NCBI GenBank assembly: GCA_044338255.1 | Contig: JBIILZ010000055.1 | Coordinates: forward strand, 1 to 25,396 | Source of the DNA: CAIUVD01 sp044338255 | GTDB taxonomy: Bacteria > Planctomycetota > UBA11346 | Length of the DNA: 25,396 nucleotides | Direction of reading: 5' to 3' | In this document: positions 7,688-15,514 of the stretch, in pieces | Numbering within the stretch: position 1 is the first letter of the stretch | How the letters are laid out: each line of letters begins with the position of its first letter | The notes under the pieces: model-generated | The model's input: the letters and a program-made list of their open reading frames with translations, nothing else | Database searches by the model: none | Told to the model about the DNA's origin: nothing | Translations under genes and position numbers: made by a program

Positions 7688-9789
7688 CCATCCGCAATCA
7701 CCGCTTGCTGCCGCGCCTCGCGCAGACCCTGAGCCTGAGCCTGGGTCTGAGCCTGTGCCTGGGTCTGAGCCTGGGCCTGGGTCTGCCCGGTGTACTCAAC
7801 GCCGCCGATCCGTGGCAGGAATTGACCAAGGCCAGCGCCCTGCCGCCGGTCGAGGCCGAAGCCGCGATCGAACAGTTGCTGCGCACCCATCCCAACTTCC
7901 ACGCCGCGCGCTTCAATCTCGGCACGCTGCTGCTGGCCCAGGATCCCGCCCGCGCCGCCGAGCAACTGCAGCTCGCGACTGCTGCCGACGACGCCACCCT
8001 CGCCGCCGATGCCTGGCACAACCTCGCTCTCGCGCGCTGGAAATCCGGGCGGCTCGATGATGCCCTGGTCGCCGCCGACGAAGCCGCCAAGCGCGCCCCG
8101 GCCTATGCTCCCTTGCGCGACGAACTGCGCCGGGTCGCACTGATCCGTGCCGATGAGGCCCGCCGCAGCGCCGAGGCCGCCGCCAAAAAGCTCGCCCTGG
8201 CCGCCACCCACCTCGGCGAAGGCCGGGTCGGCGAACCCTATCGCGAGGCCATCGCCATCCGCGGCGGCACTCCGCCGTACCGCGTCGCCCTGCCCACGCC
8301 GCCGGCGCCGGCAAGCGCCGCCAAGCCCGGCGACGTGACCATGGCCGTGCCGCCCGCTCCGCCGGATCCGGCGAACCCGCTGACGGCAGCACCGACTCCG
8401 CCCGTGAATGTACCGAACGTCGCCGCCAGCCCCTTGCCGCCGGGTCTGACCTTGGCTAACGATGGCACGCTCAGCGGCACGCCGACCGCCGCCGGCAGCT
8501 TCCGCGTACCAGTGGTGCTCAGCGATGCCGTCGATGGCAACGCCACCGGCACGGTGGAAGTGCTGGTCTTGCCCCAGCCCGCGATCACTACCGAGGCCCT
8601 GCCCGAGGCCGTCATCGGCGTGCCCTATACCGCCAATCTGAGCTGCGTCGGCGTGCGCCAGGCGCAGTGGCAGGCGCGGGATCTGCCCGCCGGCCTGAGC
8701 TGCAGCCCCGACGGCGTGCTCCGTGGTACGCCGACCAAGACCGGCGTCTCGGCGGTGTTCGTGCAAGCCAGCGAGCCGGTGGCCCCGCCGCGCCGTTCGC
8801 ATCAGGCCGAGCGCCGCCTGGAATTGACGGTGGTTGATACCTTTGCCCCCGACACTAACCCGCTGCCGCCAGCCACCGCCGGCCAGCCCTACAGCCATCG
8901 CCTGGGCGTGCGCGGCCCGCCACAGGCCTATCGCTGGCAGGCCGCCGATGGCCAGTTGACGGTCGCCGAGGATGGCACCGTCGAGGGCACCCCGGCGGCG
9001 GCCGGCACGGTTTCACGACCGGCGACGATCCACGCCGCCGATCGTCGTGCGCGCGAGGTGACCCTGAACCTGCCGGTGAATCCGCGGCCGCTGATCACCA
9101 CCGGCGAGCCCGTACGTTTGCGGGCCGGGCAACCTGTCGATCAGCCCTTGCCGGTCACCGGCGGCACGCCGCCGCTGGTATGGAGCACCGGCGATGGCTC
9201 CTTGCCGGCGGGCGTCCGACTCGATGCCGACGGCCATCTGCGCGGCGTGGCCAAGGATCCCGGCACCACCACGATTACCGCCATCGTCACCGATCGTTGG
9301 CAGGCGCGCACCCAGGCGGCGGTCGTCGTGCAGGTCGATCCGGCGTCGAAAGACGACCAGGACGACAAGAAGGACGACAATAAAGACGACAAGAAGGAAC
9401 AGGATCCGCAATCAGACACCGCCAAGAACGAGCCCAAGGACGGCCAACCCGGCGATGGCAAGGAACCGCCACCAGGGGATCAGAAGCCAGGGGACCAGAA
9501 ACCCGGGGATCAGGCGCAACAAGACGGCAAGGATGCCGCCAAGCCCGACGGCAAGCCAGCTTCCGAGAAAGACGGCAAGGACGGCAAGGACGCCAAGGAC
9601 GGTAAAGCGGGCAAAGACGGCGAAGCGGCCGAAGCCGCCGCCAACGAAGCCGCTGGCAACCTCAACCAGATGGCAGCTGACCGTTGGCTAGACCATCTTC
9701 CGGCAGAGAATCGTGGCGTGTTGCGTTACCAACTTCTCGACGGCGGTGAAAAACGGCCAGACACCCCGAACAAGGGCAAGACGTGGTAA
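7684..9789 (+). CDS. TPR protein with Ig-like (He_PIG) domains, BatC position
   Basis: The 701-residue exported protein starts at GTG 7684, with GGAGG six bases upstream and a GTGA overlap with batB; the longer open frame lacks a signal peptide. Order: signal peptide (1-39) with a Leu-Ser-Gly hexamer-encoded core; TPR-like helices (about 43-160); four Ig-like domains of putative He_PIG type (about 176-298, 299-387, 389-469, 469-551), recognised by LPPGLTLANDGTLSGTPTAA and its variants; an Asp/Lys/Gly-rich region (about 553-655); and a C-terminal end with RGVLRYQLLDGGEK and GKTW that resembles the ends of BatC-type TPR proteins. The first Ig-like domain contains a Pro/Ala-rich insertion. Standard BatC proteins are far shorter, so the Ig-like modules are an added feature. 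It probably is a periplasmic scaffold of the Bat assembly; this is inferred. Confidence 0.8.
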   Translation: MTIRNHRLLPRLAQTLSLSLGLSLCLGLSLGLGLPGVLNAADPWQELTKASALPPVEAEAAIEQLLRTHPNFHAARFNLGTLLLAQDPARAAEQLQLATAADDATLAADAWHNLALARWKSGRLDDALVAADEAAKRAPAYAPLRDELRRVALIRADEARRSAEAAAKKLALAATHLGEGRVGEPYREAIAIRGGTPPYRVALPTPPAPASAAKPGDVTMAVPPAPPDPANPLTAAPTPPVNVPNVAASPLPPGLTLANDGTLSGTPTAAGSFRVPVVLSDAVDGNATGTVEVLVLPQPAITTEALPEAVIGVPYTANLSCVGVRQAQWQARDLPAGLSCSPDGVLRGTPTKTGVSAVFVQASEPVAPPRRSHQAERRLELTVVDTFAPDTNPLPPATAGQPYSHRLGVRGPPQAYRWQAADGQLTVAEDGTVEGTPAAAGTVSRPATIHAADRRAREVTLNLPVNPRPLITTGEPVRLRAGQPVDQPLPVTGGTPPLVWSTGDGSLPAGVRLDADGHLRGVAKDPGTTTITAIVTDRWQARTQAAVVVQVDPASKDDQDDKKDDNKDDKKEQDPQSDTAKNEPKDGQPGDGKEPPPGDQKPGDQKPGDQAQQDGKDAAKPDGKPASEKDGKDGKDAKDGKAGKDGEAAEAAANEAAGNLNQMAADRWLDHLPAENRGVLRYQLLDGGEKRPDTPNKGKTW
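7727..7786 (+). repeat. Hexamer array encoding the signal-peptide core
   Basis: Ten degenerate hexamers (CCCTGA, GCCTGA, GCCTGG, GTCTGA and so on) run in frame and encode alternating Leu with Ser, Gly or Cys. An 18-bp higher-order unit repeats at 7745 and 7763. They form the hydrophobic core of the signal peptide of the TPR/Ig-like protein. Confidence 0.85.
9349..9612 (+). repeat. Low-complexity Asp/Lys/Gly-coding repeats
   Basis: Degenerate runs of GACGACAAGAAG-type codons (9349-9400), a PGDQK-coding repeat near 9472-9512 and GACGGCAAG-type repeats near 9565-9612 encode a charged, probably disordered segment between the Ig-like domains and the C-terminal tail of the TPR protein. Confidence 0.8.
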
Positions 9790-11348
9790 GTCTTCGCGGG
9801 CTCTTGACCGCCGCGCCGCTGATCGGCCTGCTGATGGGCGTCGCGCCCGCAGCCGAGGTCGTGCTCGACCTCCCGGATCCGTTGATCCCCGACGTGCAGA
9901 TGACCGCCGAGCTGCGCGTCACCGATGCCCCGAGCACGGTGGTCAACATCACCTTTCCGAGCGTACCCGGCCTGACCATCGACATGCCCAACGAGGGCGG
10001 CTCGATGCAGACCACGATCATCAACGGCAAGGCCACCACGACCCGCGGCATCCCGCTGCTGGTCACTGCCCGCCAGTTGGGCCCCAACCACATCCCTCCG
10101 ATCACGGTGCGCCTGCAAGACGGCTCGGCCCTGCAGACCCAGGCGGTCGATGTGCGCGTCGAGAAGGGCAATCCCAACCTCAAGGGCGAGGCCTACGCCG
10201 AAGCCGCCTTCCAACCGGCAACTATCGTCCCCGGCGAATCGGCGAAGCTCGTCTATCGCATCTACCTCAAGCGCGGGAATGTCGAATCGCTGGGCATCGA
10301 GCCACCCTCGGCGGCGATCCTGCTCGGCGAGCGCCAGGTCTCGAAGGGCCGCACCTTCGACAAGGACGGCGCACAATGGACGGTGATCACCCTGACCTGG
10401 GCCCTGACCATCGCCACCCCCGGTGATTACCGCGTCGAAGGCCAACAGGATTACCAGGTCGCGGTCGGTGACGGCTTCTTCGATACCCGCGTCTTGCGCG
10501 GGCGGGTCTCGGTGGCGCCGTCGCTGCTCACCGTCAAACCCCTGCCCAACGAAGGCCGCCCGGATGACTTCACCGGCCTGATCGGGCCCTTGGCCTTCAG
10601 CGCTGAACTCGACCGGCCGCACATCAGCACCGGCGAAGGCGTTGAGCTGCGCGTCATCGCCAACGGCCGCCAGGTGGACTTACTGAAGGCGCCGGTGCTG
10701 GCCCTGCCGCCGGGACTGCAGGCCTATCCCAAGGACGACGGCAAGCCCGCCGATCACAGCACGCGCATCTTTCGCTGGGATCTGGTACCCAGCGCCGCTG
10801 GCGACGTCGTGATCCCGCCGGTATCGGTGCCCTATTTCGACCCCGAAACCCGCATGTACCGGCGGGCGGCAAGCGCCGCCGTGACCTTGACCGTGGTCCC
10901 CGGGCGCACCCGCGAGCTCACCGTCAGCGCCCCAGCTACGACCCCAGCAGCAGCCGGGCCCGCGAAGCCGCCGGCTCAGGCTGCACCGGTGGTGCCGGTG
11001 TTCCTGCCCGCCCCGCTGCGCGGCGACGCGCCCCAGCCGCCGTCACCGCGTTTGCCGTTAATGGTCGGCGGCGGCTTCTTGGCTGCCGGCGGCTTGCTAG
11101 CGATGATCCGCCTGATCCTTGCCCGACGCCCGGCTGCGCATCGCGGAAAAGCACTGGCTCAAGCACTTATGATCGGGGATCTGACTGCTGCAGCAGTTGC
11201 TCTTGCCTCGCTGCGCCCATCCCTGACGACTGACGCACAAATCGCTGCCGCCAAGGCTCTCGAAGAGGCCATCGACCGGGCGCGTTTTGGCAGTCAGGGT
11301 TTTTCTGACCCGACTCACTGGATGCGTGAACTGGAGCCTTTGCCATGA
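9783..11348 (+). CDS. batD: BatD-like protein
   Basis: The 521-residue product has a signal peptide (about 1-23), a long beta-rich periplasmic part and one membrane helix near 425-447, followed by a helical cytoplasmic tail. The features KLVYRIYLKRGN and WDLVPSAAGDVVIPPVSVPYFDP fit BatD (oxygen-tolerance family, PF13584): stacked Ig-like domains plus a helix. The GTG at 9783 overlaps the previous stop by seven bases, and AAGGG lies six bases upstream. A Pro/Ala linker precedes the membrane helix. It should be a periplasmic component of the Bat complex. With the shorter gene at 4594, the operon contains two BatD-type proteins. Confidence 0.85.
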   Translation: MVSLRGLLTAAPLIGLLMGVAPAAEVVLDLPDPLIPDVQMTAELRVTDAPSTVVNITFPSVPGLTIDMPNEGGSMQTTIINGKATTTRGIPLLVTARQLGPNHIPPITVRLQDGSALQTQAVDVRVEKGNPNLKGEAYAEAAFQPATIVPGESAKLVYRIYLKRGNVESLGIEPPSAAILLGERQVSKGRTFDKDGAQWTVITLTWALTIATPGDYRVEGQQDYQVAVGDGFFDTRVLRGRVSVAPSLLTVKPLPNEGRPDDFTGLIGPLAFSAELDRPHISTGEGVELRVIANGRQVDLLKAPVLALPPGLQAYPKDDGKPADHSTRIFRWDLVPSAAGDVVIPPVSVPYFDPETRMYRRAASAAVTLTVVPGRTRELTVSAPATTPAAAGPAKPPAQAAPVVPVFLPAPLRGDAPQPPSPRLPLMVGGGFLAAGGLLAMIRLILARRPAAHRGKALAQALMIGDLTAAAVALASLRPSLTTDAQIAAAKALEEAIDRARFGSQGFSDPTHWMRELEPLP

Positions 11349-12052
11349 CCGTCAAAACCTGCCTGCTGTCGGTCATCCTCTGCTGCCTGATGAGCGGGTT
11401 CCTTACCGCCGGCACCGATCTCGGCGAACGTACTGCTCCCGCGGATCTCTACGGCCCGTGGAGCCAGGGACGCCCAGCGGAATCGCTGGACCTGCTGCTT
11501 GGCCGCGCCCGCACCACCGATCGCTGGGACGCCTGGTATGACGCCGGCCTAGCCGCCGCCGCCGCCGGCGACAAGGGTCAGGCGGTCTCGTGCCTGGTCG
11601 CCGCCCACGTCCGCAATCCCGCCGCCGCCGCCCCTCGTGAGGCGCTACGCGCGCTCGATGTGCCCTTCCCCATCACCTGGGTCGAGCGCGCTGGGCCCTT
11701 CGGCATTCCCGGCATCGGCTGGGCGGGCGTGATCCTCTTCGCTGTCGCCGGCGGCCTGATCGGCTACGGCGCCTTCCGCTGGCAGAAAAAAGGCATCTTC
11801 ATCGCTGGTGCCGGCGTCGCCCTGCTCGCCGCCCCCGGGGTCTTGGCGGTCTTGCGCGACGCGGAAGTCCCCTGGACGGCCGTGGTCCACGACACCCAGG
11901 CCCTGGACTCGACGGGCGCCCCGCTGCGCTCGCTACCCGCCGGCACCCTGGTGCGACAGGAACAGGCCGAGCCCTGGGCCGGACGTACGGTGGTGCGCTT
12001 GCTGGATGGACAGGTGGTCTTGGTCCCGCAAGGAGATGCGCTTTCACATTGA
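11345..12052 (+). CDS. batE: BatE-like TPR/SH3-like membrane protein
   Basis: The 235-residue protein has a signal peptide (1-22), a short TPR-like helical part (about 50-105, with WDAWYDAGLAAAAAGDKGQA), two membrane helices (about 121-142 and 148-169) and a C-terminal SH3b-like segment with LPAGTLVRQEQAEPWAGRT. This order matches BatE-type proteins at the end of Bat operons. It overlaps batD by four bases (ATGA) and is the last gene of the operon. Its stop codon at 12050-12052 overlaps the first unit of a 10-bp tandem array, so the C-terminal residues border repeat sequence. No terminator hairpin is seen. Confidence 0.78.
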   Translation: MTVKTCLLSVILCCLMSGFLTAGTDLGERTAPADLYGPWSQGRPAESLDLLLGRARTTDRWDAWYDAGLAAAAAGDKGQAVSCLVAAHVRNPAAAAPREALRALDVPFPITWVERAGPFGIPGIGWAGVILFAVAGGLIGYGAFRWQKKGIFIAGAGVALLAAPGVLAVLRDAEVPWTAVVHDTQALDSTGAPLRSLPAGTLVRQEQAEPWAGRTVVRLLDGQVVLVPQGDALSH

Positions 12053-12094
12053 GTCGCATTGAGCCGCATTGAGCCGCATTGAGTCGCATTGAGT
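12051..12094. repeat. 10-bp tandem array at the batE stop codon
   Basis: Four units of GAGTCGCATT or GAGCCGCATT fill 12051-12090, with partial units on both sides. The batE stop overlaps the start of the array. The array lies between the convergent batE and the minus-strand gene at 12102. Confidence 0.9.
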
Positions 12095-12101
12095 TGGCAG
12101 A

Positions 12102-12680
12102 CTAAACACGGTGCATGGCGCCATCGCGCAAAAGACCGTTGCCATCGATATTTTGGGAATCGATATTTTGAGATAGGCGCCGCAGCATGGGATCCTCTTC
12201 ACCGCCCATGATCGCGATGATGCCGGTCAACCAGCTCGTGCGGATATAAAGGAGTGACGCGAGGCCTTCGGCATCGTGACCGAACGACACATATTGGTCA
12301 GGGTCGTCACTCTTGAGCGCCGCCAGAGCCTGAAGCAGAGCGTGATGCGCATGCATGGTCTCTTCGATCAGCTGTTCGAGCACCTGCTGACGGATCGTCT
12401 GCGGACTCATGCGCATCGCCTCCGCTGATACCGCGTAGGTATTGTCGAGACTGAGGAAGGAGCCCTCGAACAAGGTTCCTACTCCCAAGCCCACGGGGAC
12501 ATTCTTGTTGGTAATGCAGCACCGGATCGTGCCGTCCTGGTTGACCAGACCGGGCGCCTGGATTCCCGGAACCAGACACAGGTTGGCGGCGCGGTCGCGT
12601 CCGTTGATCTGATAGACCGGCCACTTTGGCGTGCTGATCTTCGGAGACGGCTGAGCCCGTTGTAAATTTTCGTCAGTCAT
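12102..12680 (-). CDS. Hypothetical protein, 192 residues
   Basis: I do not recognise this protein. It lacks a signal peptide and membrane segments. Visible parts are a beta-like N-terminal half with IRCCITNKNVPVG, a helix-rich centre (LEQLIEETMHAHHALLQALA) and a tail. The tail contains SQNIDSQNID, made by a 15-bp duplication (ATCGATATTTTG at 12144 and 12159) close to the stop. The start at 12680 has only a weak GGGG upstream. It is divergent from the XRE-type regulator gene with 96 bp between them, so the two may share a controlled promoter region. Base composition from here to about 13800 is visibly more AT-rich than the operon before it, which suggests an acquired patch. The gene call rests on length and coding-like composition. 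Confidence 0.6.
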   Translation of the reverse strand: MTDENLQRAQPSPKISTPKWPVYQINGRDRAANLCLVPGIQAPGLVNQDGTIRCCITNKNVPVGLGVGTLFEGSFLSLDNTYAVSAEAMRMSPQTIRQQVLEQLIEETMHAHHALLQALAALKSDDPDQYVSFGHDAEGLASLLYIRTSWLTGIIAIMGGEEDPMLRRLSQNIDSQNIDGNGLLRDGAMHRV

Positions 12681-12730
12681 ACCAACCCCGTCAGATGGCG
12701 TGTAGATGAGCTACTGGGTGAATGAAGAGA

Positions 12731-12776
12731 TCAATATTTGATGATCAATTGAAGTCAATGTATTTGTGATGATCAA
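12731..12776. promoter_or_regulatory. Possible operator/promoter between divergent genes
   Basis: The direct repeat TGATGATCAA occurs at 12739-12748 and 12767-12776, each with a TGATCA palindrome core, in an AT-rich stretch just before the XRE-type regulator gene. Such repeats fit autoregulation by the regulator, controlling both directions. No convincing -35 and -10 pair was assigned. Confidence 0.4.
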
Positions 12777-13139
12777 ATGATAACCTTGGTTTCAATTATG
12801 AACTTAAAGCACTGGCTAAAGAAGCGTTCGATGACGCAGAGGCAAATGGCCGAAAGACTCGGACTCGAAGGAAATGGATTCATCACCCTCGTTGCCGGAG
12901 GGAAAAGGACTGTCCCTGGCGATAAGGTTACGGAGTGGGCCGACGCACTCGGTCTCGTAGACGAAGATCGCCACCAATTCATTGACGAGTGCGGGCTCGA
13001 ATGCATTCCCGATTGGTGCTGGGATCGCCTGAAAAAAGCCGAGCTGGAGGTCGACGATCTGCGTTCGGAAAACAAGAAACTGCGCTCGCAGATTGCCGTT
13101 CTCAAGGTAAAGACCGAGCCATCTCGGATCTCACCGTAG
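12777..13139 (+). CDS. XRE/Cro-CI-type HTH regulator with coiled-coil tail
   Basis: The 120-residue protein begins with an HTH resembling the Cro/CI type: SMTQRQMAERLGLEGNGFI, then a recognition-type region ending in GGKRTVPGDKVTEWADALGL (about 8-60). The C-terminal third (about 86-113) is a short coiled coil (KKAELEVDDLRSENKKLR) that could dimerise it. The ATG at 12777 and the one at 12798 are both possible; neither has a Shine-Dalgarno, and translation may be leaderless. It lies in an AT-richer patch with direct-repeat sites just upstream. Target genes are unknown; the adjacent membrane protein genes or the divergent gene are candidates. A toxin-antitoxin or phage-type role cannot be shown. 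Confidence 0.75.
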   Translation: MITLVSIMNLKHWLKKRSMTQRQMAERLGLEGNGFITLVAGGKRTVPGDKVTEWADALGLVDEDRHQFIDECGLECIPDWCWDRLKKAELEVDDLRSENKKLRSQIAVLKVKTEPSRISP

Positions 13140-13168
13140 CGGAACTCGCAAGAAAATTTGAGACATTC

Positions 13169-13534
13169 ATGAAACACAAAGTCATTATTTCCATTTCCCT
13201 GGTGTCGGTGACCCTGATCTTCGCTTTCGCGCTGCTGATCACCGGTCTTACGCCATTCGCATCGCATTCCGTCATCGCCGAGCAGGGCCTCAGCAAGATC
13301 GTTCAATCTCGCTCGATCCCCGTGAATCGATTTTTCGATCTCAGCTTCCGCATGAAGTATTCGATCGAACTACTGAAGAATAACGGCAATAAATCAGCTC
13401 TCTTCGCCACCGATGATGGTCTCAACTCGGATATCATCGATGTCTCCGCCATTCCTAATTCCACGCTTTATCAATTACGCATCCGCAAGAAATCCGGTGA
13501 ACAGATGGCGCTCATCCGCTTTGATTTCAACTGA
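13169..13534 (+). CDS. Small hypothetical membrane-anchored protein
   Basis: The 121-residue product has one N-terminal membrane helix (about 4-26, IISISLVSVTLIFAFALLI) and a polar domain with no recognised motif, probably outside the cytoplasm. The open frame extends 60 codons upstream but overlaps the regulator gene; the ATG at 13169 directly precedes the membrane helix, 29 bp after the regulator stop. The upstream site is weak (GAG). Being downstream of the XRE-type gene on the same strand, it is probably co-transcribed with it. Function is unknown. Confidence 0.55.
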   Translation: MKHKVIISISLVSVTLIFAFALLITGLTPFASHSVIAEQGLSKIVQSRSIPVNRFFDLSFRMKYSIELLKNNGNKSALFATDDGLNSDIIDVSAIPNSTLYQLRIRKKSGEQMALIRFDFN

Positions 13535-13571
13535 ATTTCGCCACCTTTTTCAATAAAAGAGCTGTACCCCC

Positions 13572-13754
13572 ATGAACCAATCATACTTCGTCGGCTGGTT
13601 CACCCTCGCCCTGATCAACGCCAATATCGCCCAATGCAAGGGCAAGAACGGGCTTTTCTGGCTGGTGATCTCCTTGATCTTCGGGCCGGTGGCGACCTTG
13701 ATCCTGACTTTCATCAAACCGATCGACAATTATTCGGGATTCAAGATTCCGTGA
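13572..13754 (+). CDS. Small membrane protein, 60 residues
   Basis: The sequence has two hydrophobic stretches (about 5-19 and 28-48) separated by the polar link CKGKNG, and contains LFWLVISLIFGPVATLIL. The KG-x-(GP)-motif spacing resembles many small two-helix inner-membrane proteins, but I assign no family. It follows the 121-residue protein by 37 bp on the same strand. The Shine-Dalgarno is poor. Support is its composition and position. Confidence 0.5.
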   Translation: MNQSYFVGWFTLALINANIAQCKGKNGLFWLVISLIFGPVATLILTFIKPIDNYSGFKIP

Positions 13755-13828
13755 CCTGATCGCCCGAGGCGCGCAGAAATCAGATGACCGTCTGGTTGAG
13801 CCGGTGACCCATGATTAAGAGGCAATCA

Positions 13829-15253
13829 CTAACGCAGTGACATCGTCGCCCATGGGCCGCGATAATAGCGCCACGCCATCACCGCGGCGATGAGCCACAA
13901 GTAGGCGGCGAATGCCAGCCAGCAGCCGGTGAGCGGATTCATGCCCCAGGCCTCCCAGGTCGCGGCCGGCACCCACCATGATAGGGCGAGAGTCGGCGCC
14001 CCGAGGACGAAGAAGGACGCGATGGTCAAAGCCATCAGCGGCCAGCGCGTGTCGCCCGCACCCTGCACCGCAAAGCGGAAGACGATCTGCAGACCATCGG
14101 CGATGAACATCCCGGCGCAGATCCACATCAAAGGGAGCGAGAGGGTGATGATGCGTTCCCAGCGTGCAGCACTGGCCACCGCATCAGTGGGATCGACAGC
14201 GATGTACGGCGACATCAGCAAACGCGGAGCCAACGCGAACAGCACACTGGCACAAACCAGGATCGCACACATCAGCAGCGCGCAGTTGCGCGTCACCAGA
14301 CGGGCGATGTCGATGCGTCCGGCACCCACCGCCTGACCGACACCGATGGTCACGCCCTGGCCGAAACCGATCAGCGGTACAATCGTCACCAGATACAACG
14401 ACAGTACGAGATTGTTGGCCGCCAGGGCATCGCTGCCGAGATGAGCAATCGCCGCCGTGAAGATCAAGAAGGCGACCATCTCCAGGGCATCGGTGGCCCC
14501 CCGCGGCACCGCCGCCCGCGCGAACAGCCACATCCGGGCGACGTCGAGATTGCGTCGCCGCCACGTGCCGAACTGGGCGCGGGTCGCCGGGCCAAAGAAA
14601 TACGCTAGGGCCACTCCGCTGCCGACTACCGTTGCCAACACCGTTGCCAAGCCGGCGCCATGGATGCCGAGGGCCGGCACACCCAATCCGCCGAAGATCA
14701 ACCAGCGATTGAGCACCACCGAGAGCGCGCACACGCCACCGCTGATCGCCAGGACCAGTTTGGTCCGGCCCAGACCGCCGAACCACGCACTGATGCCGGC
14801 GAGCAGCACGGCCGGCAGGGTTTCGGCCATGTACCAGGCGCCGAGGGTGGTCATGTCGGCACGCACCACCGGGTCGACTTCGAAGATCGCGAAGATCACG
14901 TGACGAAACGGGATCAAGGCCAGCGATAGCAAGCCCGCCGCCAGGCTCAGCCAAAGCATCGGCCAGGCCATGGCACCGGCTTCTTCTGGCTCCTGGGCGC
15001 CGGCATGCTGGGCGGCAAAGGCCCCGACATAACCGGCGCTGGCGATGAAAAACGCCTGCATCATGTAGGCCATCATTCCCGCCGGCAAGCTCGCCGCCAA
15101 GGCATCGGGACTATACCAGGACAGAAACAGGCGGTTGGTGAATTGCATCACCCAGCCCACGCCCATGCCTGCCGCCAAGGGCACGGAGAGGGCGAGAAAT
15201 CCACGCATGGTCGCCAAACGCGCGATCTCAGGGGCAAGAAAAGGCGGGTTCAT
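13829..15253 (-). CDS. MATE-family efflux transporter
   Basis: The 474-residue integral membrane protein has about twelve hydrophobic helices in two halves. MATE-family features include LSVPLAAGMGVGWVMQFTNRLFLSW near the start, GIHGAGLATVLATVVG in the middle, IGFGQGVTIGVGQAVGAG at the start of the second half and FRFAVQGAGDTRWPL near the end. MATE proteins export drugs, cations or metabolites using a sodium or proton gradient; the substrate is not readable here. A 168-bp inverted-repeat element lies 36 bp upstream of its start and could carry its promoter or leader. It is transcribed alone from the minus strand. The stop overlaps a small TCACT/AGTGA inverted repeat. Confidence 0.9.
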   Translation of the reverse strand: MNPPFLAPEIARLATMRGFLALSVPLAAGMGVGWVMQFTNRLFLSWYSPDALAASLPAGMMAYMMQAFFIASAGYVGAFAAQHAGAQEPEEAGAMAWPMLWLSLAAGLLSLALIPFRHVIFAIFEVDPVVRADMTTLGAWYMAETLPAVLLAGISAWFGGLGRTKLVLAISGGVCALSVVLNRWLIFGGLGVPALGIHGAGLATVLATVVGSGVALAYFFGPATRAQFGTWRRRNLDVARMWLFARAAVPRGATDALEMVAFLIFTAAIAHLGSDALAANNLVLSLYLVTIVPLIGFGQGVTIGVGQAVGAGRIDIARLVTRNCALLMCAILVCASVLFALAPRLLMSPYIAVDPTDAVASAARWERIITLSLPLMWICAGMFIADGLQIVFRFAVQGAGDTRWPLMALTIASFFVLGAPTLALSWWVPAATWEAWGMNPLTGCWLAFAAYLWLIAAVMAWRYYRGPWATMSLR

Positions 15254-15289
15254 GGCTGCCCAGATAGGCTAGCCGCCCACACCGCAACG

Positions 15290-15457
15290 CTAGGAGTCTG
15301 TCGGGAATAGATGACCGAGGATGGCGAAGGTATCGTCCGGCAGATCCAAGGCGGCAAAGCGGGCGGATAGCGGGAGCTATCTGACCGTTTTGCCAACGCC
15401 GGAGATGCCGGACGAGACCGAGTCAGCCGACCGAATCTATTCCCGACAGACTCCTAG
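15290..15457. mobile_element. 168-bp MITE-like element, copy A
   Basis: The element begins CTAG then GGAGTCTGTCGGGAATAGAT (15293-15312) and ends with the perfect reverse complement at 15435-15454 followed by TAG. No transposase frame is present. An internal stem pairs 15333-15347 with 15401-15415, and GATAGC pairs with GCTATC around GGGA (15366-15381), so the whole element can fold into one hairpin. A copy with seven substitutions lies at 17681-17848 in the same orientation. CTAG at both ends fits a TA or YTAR target duplication as used by Tc1/IS630- or IS5-type transposases; the family is not proven. Confidence 0.85.
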
Positions 15458-15478
15458 GAGCCTGTCGGAGTCTATCCC
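15454..15478. mobile_element. Solo end of a related inverted-repeat element
   Basis: Directly abutting copy A and sharing its CTAG, the sequence CTAGGAGCCTGTCGG matches the outer terminal repeat of the 168-bp element except for one base, then diverges. No partner end is seen nearby. It may be a remnant left by insertion next to an older copy or by internal deletion. Confidence 0.5.
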
Positions 15479-15514
15479 AGAGGTCGGCGCCGCCGGCCTC
15501 GCTGGAGTTGCCTA

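Noticed and set aside
7306..8898. Minus-strand open frame of 530 codons
   Set aside because: It spans two coupled plus-strand genes with recognised domains and is Gly/Arg-rich low complexity, typical of an antisense shadow.
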